Source: JAVBKB01 sp031554275 (GTDB taxonomy: Bacteria > Bacillota > Bacilli > JARBTR01). From it: a DNA stretch of 29,563 bases. The DNA is taken from positions 1-29,563 of the forward strand of contig JAVBKB010000059.1 in assembly GCA_031554275.1 (NCBI GenBank), in the 5' to 3' direction. The notes under the pieces are model-generated. The model was given only the letters and a program-made list of their open reading frames with translations. It was not told the origin of the DNA and ran no database searches. Both the position numbers and the translations under genes were made by a program. This document shows, one piece after another, positions 1 through 7,101 of this stretch (position 1 is its first letter; each line of letters starts with the position of its first letter).

Positions 1-20
1 GAAATAATTGCAATGATTAT

Positions 21-58
21 GGCGTTATATATGTGGCGTTATATATGTGGCGTTATAT
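21..58. repeat. Short tandem repeat, 14-bp unit
   Basis: The unit GGCGTTATATATGT occurs twice head to tail (21-34 and 35-48) and is followed by ten bases of a third copy (49-58). It lies downstream of the permease stop codon, at the window edge. No hairpin terminator for the permease gene is visible in 1-106. Function unknown; it may be a replication-slippage product. Confidence 0.75.
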
Positions 59-106
59 GATTGTTAAATACCTATTTGCTGTTCCATAAAACCTTGCTAC
101 CTCAAC

Positions 107-1429
107 CTATTCTGCACCAATAATGAAATTCAGTAAAAATACAAATGCCATAACATACATAATCGGATGCACTTCTTTACGTTTCCCTATTGCCACCATT
201 GTGATTGGATAAGTAATGAAGCCCAGTGCAATACCATTTGCTATCCCGTAGGTTAGTGGCATTGAGATAATGGTTATAAATGCAGGAACTGCAATTTCTA
301 TCCTTTTCCAATCAATCAGGCCAATAGATTGTGTCATCAGTACGCCAACTATAATTAACGCTGGTGCTGTCACTGCATTGGTTACAATATGCAATACTGG
401 CGCAAAGAACAATGCCACAAGAAATAGCATTGCTGTCACCACCGCTGCAAATCCCGACCGTGCACCAGCAGCTACCCCAGACGAAGCTTCAATATAGTTT
501 GTTGGTGTAGAGGTTCCAAGTACTGCACCAAGCATGCCGCTGATGGAATCTCCGAACAATGTTCTCCCAGCTCTAGGCAACTCATTATTCTTCACTAGCC
601 CAGCCTGTTGTGTAATCGCCATCAACGAACCAGCACAATCAAAGAAGTCGACAAACAGGAAGGTAAACACAACTATAAAGAAATCAGTTGTCAGTATTTG
701 ATCTGAGAAATGATTGAAAATCGTGTCAAATGCTGCACCAAATGTCGGCTCAAGACTTGGAATACTACCAATTATTTGTTCAGGTAATGGAATTTCCTTA
801 ATAATAATGCCAACAATTGTAGTCAAAATCATGCCGTAAAAAATAGCACCATGAATTTTTCTCATCATCATGATTATTGTCACAATCAAAAAAAATATGT
901 CAAGTATGACAAATGGTGAGTGTAAGTTGCCTAATTTCACAAACGTTGGCTCGCTAGCCACAATAATTCCAGCATTTTTCAAGCCGATAAAAGCAATAAA
1001 AAAACCAATCCCTGAGGCAACAGCCATTTTTAAGTCAAAAGGGATTGCATTGATGATTTTTTCACGAAGACCAGTAAGCGTTAGAATTGCAAAAAAAGTG
1101 CTAGAGAAAAATACTGCTGCTAGTGCCGTTTGCCACGGGATCCCCATCGTGAGAACTACCGTATAGGCAAAGAAAGCGTTTAACCCCATGCCAGGTGCCA
1201 GTGCTAATGGATATCTAGCAACAATCCCTAAATACAAAGTACCAAAAAAAGCAGTCAATGCAGTTGCCACGAAGACCGCATTTTGATCCATTCCCGCTGC
1301 TGCTAGCGTTTGTGGATTTACAAACAAAATGTAACACATTGCAAGGAATGTCGTAATCCCGCCTATTGTCTCTTTACGAAAATTTGTACCCAATTTATCA
1401 AACTCAAAATATTGTCTAATCTTTTCCAT
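107..1429 (-). CDS. pbuG: NCS2-family purine permease (PbuG/AzgA-like)
   Basis: Predicted 440-residue inner-membrane permease that probably imports hypoxanthine, guanine or adenine by proton symport. The protein is almost entirely hydrophobic, with about 12-13 membrane segments. Its N-terminus (FRKETIGGITTFLAMCYIL), the stretch DFFDCAGSLMAITQQAGL and the segment around GTSTPTNYIEASSGVAAGAR are typical of the AzgA/PbuG branch of the NCS2 (nucleobase:cation symporter-2) family. The start is the ATG at 1429, preceded by GGAGAGG at good spacing; an upstream in-frame extension to 1474 has no ribosome site. The gene stands alone. I searched its leader by eye for a purine riboswitch, which precedes pbuG in B. 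subtilis, and did not find one. A weak extended -10 (TGTGATACT on the minus strand, near 1463-1471) is the only promoter hint. Substrate choice within the family is inferred. Confidence 0.88.
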   Translation of the reverse strand: MEKIRQYFEFDKLGTNFRKETIGGITTFLAMCYILFVNPQTLAAAGMDQNAVFVATALTAFFGTLYLGIVARYPLALAPGMGLNAFFAYTVVLTMGIPWQTALAAVFFSSTFFAILTLTGLREKIINAIPFDLKMAVASGIGFFIAFIGLKNAGIIVASEPTFVKLGNLHSPFVILDIFFLIVTIIMMMRKIHGAIFYGMILTTIVGIIIKEIPLPEQIIGSIPSLEPTFGAAFDTIFNHFSDQILTTDFFIVVFTFLFVDFFDCAGSLMAITQQAGLVKNNELPRAGRTLFGDSISGMLGAVLGTSTPTNYIEASSGVAAGARSGFAAVVTAMLFLVALFFAPVLHIVTNAVTAPALIIVGVLMTQSIGLIDWKRIEIAVPAFITIISMPLTYGIANGIALGFITYPITMVAIGKRKEVHPIMYVMAFVFLLNFIIGAE

Positions 1430-1803
1430 GAAACCTCTCCTGTTCAAAAATTGAATACAAATAGTATCACACAATGAAAAGAGAAAGGGTAGAGTGTTTT
1501 TGAGATTTTTTGCGAAAAAATTCTTGAAAACACTTTAGATACCATTAGAAATGATGAAAGTGAAATTTGAGGTAAGAACGATAACAAATTTCAATTATTA
1601 TTTTGTGTTAGTCATTGTTGCGTTTGGATTGTGCTGTTATTCTGCAATTGACCTGTAGTAGGACTATTAATATTGATGTCCCATAAAGTGATCATCGTAA
1701 ATTGCGTTAATAGCCATAATACAGTGTTATCAGACAAATTCTCATAGAAAAACTGCAGGAACCGATGATGTTTCGGTGTATCCTACAGTCTGCTATGTAG
1801 CTA
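1430..1803. other. Intergenic region between spx and the permease gene
   Basis: This 374-bp gap holds the permease ribosome site and probable promoter at its left end and the spx terminator at its right end (1744-1790). Between about 1500 and 1740 I see no convincing gene, RNA motif or repeat. Confidence 0.6.
1744..1790 (-). terminator. Rho-independent terminator of spx
   Basis: On the minus strand an ACTGTAGGA arm pairs with TCCTGCAGT (one mismatch). An inner ACCGA/TCGGT stem extends the hairpin, and TTTTTCT follows directly. It starts 14 nt after the spx stop codon. Confidence 0.85.
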
Positions 1804-2199
1804 TTAAAGTGCCATTCTTTGAGCTTCGCGAAGCTGAAAGCTTCTAACTTTTCTTGGAAGAAATCTTCTAATCTCATCTTCATTGTAGCCAACTTGTAAC
1901 CGCTTTTCATCGATGAGAATTGGTCTTCTCAGCAATCCTGGGTTTTGTTGAATAACTTGGTACAATTCTTGGAGAGGCAAACTATCTAAGTCCATATTCA
2001 ATTCTTCGTATGTCTTTGAGCGAGTAGAAATGATTTCATCAGTTCCTTCCTCAGTCATCCGAAGAATATCTTTGATTTCTTGAATGCTCATTCTTTCATT
2101 AAAAATATTTCTTTCGACGTAAGGAATATTGTTTTCCTCAAGCCATGCTCTAGCTTTTCTACAAGAAGTACAGCTTGGTGTTGTGTATAATATGACCAT
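1804..2199 (-). CDS. spx: Transcriptional regulator Spx (RNA polymerase-binding, ArsC family)
   Basis: Global thiol/oxidative-stress regulator that binds the RNA polymerase alpha subunit C-terminal domain. The protein is 131 residues, the same length as B. subtilis Spx, and nearly identical to it in the C-terminal half (GLLRRPI, DEKRLQVGYNEDEIRRFLP). The redox switch CTSC is at residues 10-13. The start at 2199 (ATG) was chosen over the GTG at 2205 because AAGGGG is 8 nt from the ATG but only 2 nt from the GTG, and because it reproduces the family length and Cys10/Cys13 numbering. The C-terminus does not end in the LAN motif used for ClpXP recognition in B. subtilis; here it ends RMAL. The gene is single, with its own hairpin terminator downstream. 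Its position next to opp is conserved in Bacilli. Confidence 0.97.
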   Translation of the reverse strand: MVILYTTPSCTSCRKARAWLEENNIPYVERNIFNERMSIQEIKDILRMTEEGTDEIISTRSKTYEELNMDLDSLPLQELYQVIQQNPGLLRRPILIDEKRLQVGYNEDEIRRFLPRKVRSFQLREAQRMAL

Positions 2200-2265
2200 T
2201 TTCACTACCCCTTTTATGATAAAATTAATAAATGTTTTTTCAATCGAATGCTTACTTTAGACTAC

Positions 2266-2271
2266 ATTATA
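2266..2271 (-). promoter_or_regulatory. Candidate -10 box for spx
   Basis: A perfect TATAAT lies on the minus strand 67 nt upstream of the spx start. No good -35 box is present at 16-18 nt, so the promoter may be weak or activator-dependent. Confidence 0.4.
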
Positions 2272-2455
2272 CAATGAAAATTGTTTTCGTGTACATAATT
2301 TCGTAACATTTTGTATACAATTTCGTCGAATTTGCACCTTGAATTGTAGAAACGAGCGCTGTTTTCTGAATATTCGGTGAAACCTTGTACGTTTTGTTCA
2401 CCACTTTTCTACAGAGATTGAATTCCCACATTCTCAAAATGTATTCGCATATTCG

Positions 2456-2484
2456 TTGTTTATGATCTAGGATTAAGATATAAT
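2456..2484 (+). promoter_or_regulatory. SigA-type promoter of the 61-residue membrane protein gene
   Basis: TTGTTT (2456-2461), 17-bp spacer and TATAAT (2479-2484). A second TATAAT at 2490-2495 is an alternative -10 box. The start codon follows at 2521 after GGAGG at 2510-2514. Confidence 0.75.
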
Positions 2485-2520
2485 GCAGGTATAATACAGA
2501 TCAGATGTAGGAGGATTCGT

Positions 2521-2706
2521 ATGGCAAGATTTCTTATTGATTTTGCACTTGTTGCTGTACTTGTCATTGGTGTGACTGCCGTCCTTGGTGTCGCGACTAA
2601 TGGTTTGGGCAATCACGTGTTTGGAAGAAAGCATCGGTCAAAATTTGTTGAACAAAGCAACAAGTCCATTTCTGGATTTAACATGGTTGGTGGCAAAAAG
2701 GATTAA
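2521..2706 (+). CDS. Small single-span membrane protein, function unknown
   Basis: A 61-residue protein I do not recognise. It has a strongly hydrophobic N-terminal span (about residues 4-28, rich in V, L, A and G). A basic stretch, GRKHRSK, follows at about 35-41, and the tail is short and hydrophilic, ending GGKKD. The basic stretch suggests the C-terminus lies in the cytoplasm. It has a good promoter with a 17-bp spacer, a strong GGAGG ribosome site 6 nt before the ATG and its own hairpin terminator, so it is very likely expressed. It occupies the place where B. subtilis carries yjbB/yjbC between opp and spx. It could be a small membrane-associated regulator or a stress peptide, but nothing in the sequence decides this. 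Confidence 0.75.
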   Translation: MARFLIDFALVAVLVIGVTAVLGVATNGLGNHVFGRKHRSKFVEQSNKSISGFNMVGGKKD

Positions 2707-2722
2707 TTTTCTCTACACATAA

Positions 2723-2782
2723 ATAATAGCACTGAAGCTATCTCGATTTTTGTCGAAGTTTCAGTGCTATTTTAATTTTTTT
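2723..2782. terminator. Bidirectional terminator between the small membrane protein gene and oppF
   Basis: AATAGCACTGAA pairs perfectly with TTCAGTGCTATT across a loop of about 25 nt that can itself form a short CGA/TCG stem. It is followed by TTTTAATTTTTTT on the plus strand. On the minus strand the tract after the stem (ATTTATGT) is poorer, so the main role is probably for the plus-strand gene. Confidence 0.85.
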
Positions 2783-2829
2783 GTAATATTTTTTTGAAGT
2801 TTAATTTGTCTCAGCAAATTTTTTCAAAA

Positions 2830-3765
2830 TCAGTGGTAAGCCTCAACATATTTCGCAAACTCTATTTCGGAGCAGTAGACAAAGTGTTCAGGTGCAACCT
2901 CTCGCATTTTGACTTCCTCACCCTTTCGATATTGGTGAACTTTCGGATCATAGCTGTGGCGCCTTCTTTTGCGTTCGCTTTCAGGATCTGGCAATGGGAT
3001 TGCAGAAAGTAGTGATTGTGTATATGGATGCATTGGATTCCGATAAAGGTCACTGCTTGCAGCAATTTCAACTAACTTGCCGTAGTACATCACACCAATT
3101 CGATCTGAAATATACTTCACCATTGATAGATCATGGGCAATGAAAAGGTAAGTCAACCCTTTTTCTTTTTGCAAGCCTTGCAAGAGATTGACAACTTGAG
3201 CTTGGATAGAAACATCAAGTGCGGATATCGGTTCATCTGCAATAATAAACTCTGGTTCAACTGCTAGGGCCCGAGCAATGCCTATTCTTTGACGCTGACC
3301 ACCTGAGAATTCATGCGGATATCGATTTGCATGTTCTCGATTTAACCCAACTGTCTCCAATAGATCGTAGACTTTTTGGATACGTGCTGATTTGGACTTT
3401 GCCAAACCATGAATATCCAATCCCTCAGCAATAATGTCACCTACAGTCATCCTTGGATTCAATGATGCATAAGGATCCTGAAATATCATCTGCATTTTCT
3501 GGTTGAACTTCTTTAGCTCTCCTCGTGACTTCTTCCCATGAACATCCTCACCATTGTATAGCACTTTACCATCAGTGGCATCGTATAGTCGGATAATGGA
3601 TCGACCTGTTGTAGACTTACCACATCCGGATTCACCAACGATACCGAGGGTTTCACCACGATAAATGTCAAAAGTCACATCATCGACAGCTCTAACTTCG
3701 TTTGCTTTACCAATATTAAAGTACTGCTTCAGGTTTTTTACCTCTACCAATTTTTCTTTTGCCAT
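2830..3765 (-). CDS. oppF: Oligopeptide ABC transporter ATP-binding protein OppF
   Basis: One of the two ATPase subunits that drive oligopeptide import by the Opp complex on the cytoplasmic membrane face. In 311 residues I see Walker A GESGCGKST, Q-loop FQDPYASLNPRM, signature SGGQRQRIGIARAL, Walker B FIIADEPISALD and the switch region IAHDLSMVKYISDRIGVMYYGK. The C-terminal oligopeptide-transporter segment carries HPYTQSLLSAIPLPDP. These are hallmarks of the OppF/DppF type. It is the last gene of the opp operon and starts 1 nt after the oppD stop. The bidirectional hairpin at 2723-2782 lies just beyond its end. Confidence 0.97.
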   Translation of the reverse strand: MAKEKLVEVKNLKQYFNIGKANEVRAVDDVTFDIYRGETLGIVGESGCGKSTTGRSIIRLYDATDGKVLYNGEDVHGKKSRGELKKFNQKMQMIFQDPYASLNPRMTVGDIIAEGLDIHGLAKSKSARIQKVYDLLETVGLNREHANRYPHEFSGGQRQRIGIARALAVEPEFIIADEPISALDVSIQAQVVNLLQGLQKEKGLTYLFIAHDLSMVKYISDRIGVMYYGKLVEIAASSDLYRNPMHPYTQSLLSAIPLPDPESERKRRRHSYDPKVHQYRKGEEVKMREVAPEHFVYCSEIEFAKYVEAYH

Positions 3766-3766
3766 T

Positions 3767-4834
3767 CTATTTCAAACCCCCTACTGGAACAGGCTTTTCA
3801 AAGTTTCCTGGCATCGATTTAATTCTTTTCTTCACAGAATCAGGTGCTTCAACACTTGGTGCATTAGGATGCAGCAACCATGTTTTCGCAAAATGTGTTT
3901 CTGACACTTGGAAAAAAGGTGGCTCTTCTTCATAATCTATCGCCAAAGCATAGGCATTCCTCGGGGCAAACGGACAGCCCTTTGGTGGATTAATCAAGTC
4001 AGGAGGCGTTCCTGGGATGGCAATCAACTCTGTTTGATTATCAGTTTCCAAGCTAGGCATAGATGCCAAGAGCCCCCATGTGTATGGGTGACGCGGATCA
4101 TAAAATATTTCATCCACAGTGCCTATTTCAACGATTTGCCCCCCATACATTACCGCTACTCGATCAGCAACGTTGGCAACCACACCTAAGTCATGTGTGA
4201 TAAAAATAATTGAAGTATCAATTTTCTCTTGGAGATCTTTCATCATTTCAAGAATTTGCGCTTGGATGGTAACATCTAGTGCAGTTGTTGGCTCATCAGC
4301 AATCAGAATTTTCGGATTACATGCTAGTGCGATTGCAACGACAACACGTTGTCTCATACCACCAGAGAATTGATGTGGATACTGTTGTAATCTGAGTTCA
4401 GGATTGATGATCCCAACCATTTTCATGAGTTCGATTGCACGCTCTTTCGCTTCAGCTTTACCAATCTTTTGATGTTTAATGATTCCCTCCATTATTTGTT
4501 TTCCGACTTTCATTGTCGGATTTAACGATGTCATGGGATCCTGAAAAATCATTGAAATATCTTTTCCACGTATTTGTTGCATTTCCTTCTCGGTAACTTT
4601 CGTCAAATCTTTGCCATCGAATAGGATTTCACCACCCGAAATGTTGCCGGGAGGACTAGGAATTAAACGCATCAAAGCCTTGACGGTTACTGACTTCCCA
4701 GAGCCTGACTCCCCTACAATTGCAAGTGTTTCACCTTTATGCAGATTGAAATTAACACCTCGAACTGCCTTCACTTCACCACCATAGGTTTTGAAAGAAA
4801 CATGTAAATCTTTTACCTCTAGTATTTTTTTCAT
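3767..4834 (-). CDS. oppD: Oligopeptide ABC transporter ATP-binding protein OppD
   Basis: The second ATPase of the Opp importer, pairing with OppF. Motifs are Walker A GESGSGKSVT, Q-loop FQDPMTSLNPTM, signature SGGMRQRVVVAIAL, Walker B ILIADEPTTALD and H-loop ITHDLGVVANVADRVAVMYGG. The C-terminal extension contains GTPPDLINPPKGCPFAPRN. The cysteines that often follow PFAPR in OppD/DppD proteins are missing here, which I recall as normal for the Bacillus-type OppD. Two tandem ATGs are possible. The second (4834) is preferred because GAGGAG is about 6 nt upstream of it and only 3 nt from the first. The protein is 355 residues. It lies 41 nt after oppC and 1 nt before oppF. Confidence 0.97.
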   Translation of the reverse strand: MKKILEVKDLHVSFKTYGGEVKAVRGVNFNLHKGETLAIVGESGSGKSVTVKALMRLIPSPPGNISGGEILFDGKDLTKVTEKEMQQIRGKDISMIFQDPMTSLNPTMKVGKQIMEGIIKHQKIGKAEAKERAIELMKMVGIINPELRLQQYPHQFSGGMRQRVVVAIALACNPKILIADEPTTALDVTIQAQILEMMKDLQEKIDTSIIFITHDLGVVANVADRVAVMYGGQIVEIGTVDEIFYDPRHPYTWGLLASMPSLETDNQTELIAIPGTPPDLINPPKGCPFAPRNAYALAIDYEEEPPFFQVSETHFAKTWLLHPNAPSVEAPDSVKKRIKSMPGNFEKPVPVGGLK

Positions 4835-4875
4835 CATATTCTCCTCGTGTCATCAAGCAAACAAATATGACTGCA

Positions 4876-5910
4876 TTATTTCCGCATTTTCGGGTCTAGC
4901 GCGTCACGTAATCCATCAGCAATCAAGTTAAAGCTTAAAATTAGTAAGCTGATCACAACTGCTGGAATAATCAGCATAAACGGGAAAATGTCTAGGTTAG
5001 CAATTCCATCATTCACCATTGTTCCAAGCGAGGCTTCTGGTTGTGGGATCCCTAACCCAATGAAACTAAGAAATGCCTCATAAAAGATTGCTGAAGGAAT
5101 TGTGAACATAACAGAAATCAGCACTGGCCCAATTGAATTCGGCAACAGATGTTTCACGATGATCCTCCAATTGGATGCACCAAGTGTTTGGGACGCCATT
5201 ACAAATTCCTGATTTCTTAATTTTAGAAACTGTCCCCGAACAATTCGTGACATGGTGACCCATCCTGTAACAACCATCGCCAACACGAGTGTCAGGAGAC
5301 CCGCTTTAAACAGAATGATAAAGAGAATTACAACGATTAGATAAGGAATTCCCACGAGGATCTCTGCAAATCGCTGCATGAAAATATCTACTTTTCCACC
5401 AAAATAACCAGATATTCCTCCGTAGGCAACTCCGATTAAAAAGTCAATGATCGCTGCTAGGAAACCGATTATGAGTGAAATTCTGGTGCCATACCAAACT
5501 CTTGTCCAAATATCGCGACCAAATTCATCTGTACCAAAATAGTGATACTTGGTTTCATTCTTTACTTGATAATAGTCGATAATTTGACCAGTACCTGCCC
5601 CGTTTATATCCTTCATTTTCCCATCAAACCCGAGCCAAGAAATTTTCTCTAGATACGGAATTTTGGGTGGCAAATTCCCCTTGCTTAAATCTTGTTGTTT
5701 GTAGGTGTAATTAGATAGCATTGGCGCAAAAACAGCTAATAGAGTAATTACAGTTGCAACGATTAACCCAGCAACTGCTCCCTTATTCTTTTTAAGCCTT
5801 AACCAAGCATCTTTCCAAAAGGTTAAACTAGGTCGAGAGATTTTATCATGATCGGACTGCTTTGATCCTACTATATCGAATGGCCGAGGTGACTGGTTTA
5901 GTTTAATCAT
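4876..5910 (-). CDS. oppC: Oligopeptide ABC transporter permease OppC
   Basis: Membrane permease subunit of the oligopeptide importer, 344 residues. A hydrophilic N-terminus is followed by a first span (GAVAGLIVATVITLLAVFAP), then a long extracytoplasmic loop containing HYFGTDEFGRDIWTR, a very typical OppC/DppC motif. Five more spans follow. The EAA loop that docks on the ATPases is ASQTLGASNWRIIVKHLLPN. The C-terminus LIADGLRDALDPKMRK is the usual family ending. Its ATG overlaps the oppB stop codon in an ATGA arrangement, indicating translational coupling. Confidence 0.97.
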   Translation of the reverse strand: MIKLNQSPRPFDIVGSKQSDHDKISRPSLTFWKDAWLRLKKNKGAVAGLIVATVITLLAVFAPMLSNYTYKQQDLSKGNLPPKIPYLEKISWLGFDGKMKDINGAGTGQIIDYYQVKNETKYHYFGTDEFGRDIWTRVWYGTRISLIIGFLAAIIDFLIGVAYGGISGYFGGKVDIFMQRFAEILVGIPYLIVVILFIILFKAGLLTLVLAMVVTGWVTMSRIVRGQFLKLRNQEFVMASQTLGASNWRIIVKHLLPNSIGPVLISVMFTIPSAIFYEAFLSFIGLGIPQPEASLGTMVNDGIANLDIFPFMLIIPAVVISLLILSFNLIADGLRDALDPKMRK

Positions 5911-6854
5911 GCCCTTTTACCTCCTGCAACACGGATACGAGGATCAATGAGACCATAAAGAATATCGATGATAAAAATAACAAAAATGAACAACGCGCTA
6001 TAAAATATCGCTAATCCCATAATCGTTGGGTAGTCATTTTGAGTGACTGAAATAACAAATTGTTCGCCTAATCCTGGGATAACAAATATTCTTTCGATAA
6101 CAAGCGACCCTGTCATGATATTAACTGCTAGAGGACCCAGAATTGTGATGACAGGAATTAAGGCATTCCGCACACCATGCTTCATAATGATATTGGAAAA
6201 ACCGATCCCCTTTGCACGAGCTAGTGTTATGTAATCAGAGTTCATAACTTCTAGCATTTCAGTTCTCATAAATCTCGCCGTATTTGAAATGACAAACACT
6301 GATAATGCGACAGTGGGTAGAATTGTCAATTCAAAGTCTTCGAAAAGTGATTTAGGCCAGAACGCCACAGGAAGCCACCTTAATTTCATTGCAAAAACTA
6401 ATTTTAACAATGATGCAAATACAAAGGAGGGTATCGACACCCCTAGGACAGCAATCACTGTTGACATATAGTCCAATGACGTGTTGTGCCTGAGCGCTGC
6501 AGCTACACCTAGAATTAGGCCAACAATTGTTCCGAAAATCATCGCCTGTAACCCAAGTCGTGAAGAAGCACCAATTCGATCCCCAATTAGCTGAGTTACC
6601 TTACGCCCATCATATTGAAAAGACTCACCTAAATCACCATGAACTAAATTGTTCATGTACTTTGCGTACTGAACAGGTAATGGCTTGTCCAATCCATAAC
6701 GCGCCTCAATCTTAGCTTGCTGTTCCTCTGAAAGCTTTTCTCGATTATGGAGAGGTGAGCCCGGCAGAATTTTCATTAGAAAAAACGTAAATGTTGCTAT
6801 TACAAAAAGAGTGATTATCATAAAGATTACCCTTTGAGAAATGTAACGAACCAA
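5907..6854 (-). CDS. oppB: Oligopeptide ABC transporter permease OppB
   Basis: The partner permease to OppC, 315 residues with six predicted spans. The N-terminus MVRYISQRVIFMIITLFVIATFTFFLMKILPGSP is typical of OppB/DppB, as are GLDKPLPVQYAKYM and GDLGESF. The EAA loop is ARAKGIGFSNIIMKHGVRNALIP, and the protein ends YGLIDPRIRV. The start is a TTG at 6854 with GGGGTG 6 nt upstream. A 247-nt gap with strong secondary structure separates it from oppA, unlike the tight spacing of the other opp genes. The structure may lower oppBCDF expression relative to the abundant binding protein (inference). Confidence 0.96.
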   Translation of the reverse strand: MVRYISQRVIFMIITLFVIATFTFFLMKILPGSPLHNREKLSEEQQAKIEARYGLDKPLPVQYAKYMNNLVHGDLGESFQYDGRKVTQLIGDRIGASSRLGLQAMIFGTIVGLILGVAAALRHNTSLDYMSTVIAVLGVSIPSFVFASLLKLVFAMKLRWLPVAFWPKSLFEDFELTILPTVALSVFVISNTARFMRTEMLEVMNSDYITLARAKGIGFSNIIMKHGVRNALIPVITILGPLAVNIMTGSLVIERIFVIPGLGEQFVISVTQNDYPTIMGLAIFYSALFIFVIFIIDILYGLIDPRIRVAGGKRA

Positions 6855-6892
6855 TTAACGCACCCCATTCAAAATGCTAAATAAAACCAATT

Positions 6893-6937
6893 AAGGGGAG
6901 AGTGGATGCGACCGAACCGCATGAACTCCCCCCTCTT
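6893..6937 (-). other. GC-rich hairpin upstream of oppB
   Basis: An imperfect inverted repeat: AAGGGGAGAG with GT and ATGCG on one arm, CGCAT, AAC and CTCCCCCCTCTT on the other, with loop ACCGAAC. On the transcribed (minus) strand no U-run follows directly, so it is more likely a stability or processing hairpin than a strong terminator. Confidence 0.6.
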
Positions 6938-6942
6938 AACTT

Positions 6943-7076
6943 AGGTGCTGAGGTGACCGTTTAACGTCGGGCGCTTCCTCGAGTCACTTTAGGCGAAGCC
7001 TAGTAAGCAACGCTTACGTAAAGTGATTCGAGAATAAGCCTAGACGTTGGTCACCGAAGCCCGTTCACCAGGTGCT
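6943..7076. repeat. Multi-palindromic GC-rich element between oppA and oppB
   Basis: Nested inverted repeats form a branched structure. The outer stem is GGTGACC (6952-6958) with GGTCACC (7049-7055). The next is AACGTC (6963-6968) with GACGTT (7043-7048). The main 14-bp stem is CTCGAGTCACTTTA (6978-6991) with TAAAGTGATTCGAG (7019-7032), with one wobble. Two small hairpins lie inside it: AGGCgaaGCCT (6991-7001) and GTAAGCaacGCTTAC (7003-7017). AGGTGCT recurs directly at both ends (6943-6949 and 7070-7076), and AAGCCTAG is repeated at 6996-7003 and 7035-7042. The stretch is clearly more GC-rich than its surroundings. It resembles a REP/MITE-like intergenic element or a structured mRNA spacer; its identity is unknown. 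Confidence 0.8.
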
Positions 7077-7101
7077 TTTAGCCCGCTTAGGAGCCATTGA
7101 A

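Noticed and set aside
1441..1700. Possible purine riboswitch upstream of the permease gene
   Set aside because: I found none of the conserved purine-aptamer core (TATA...GATATGG...TTTCTACC) on the minus strand.
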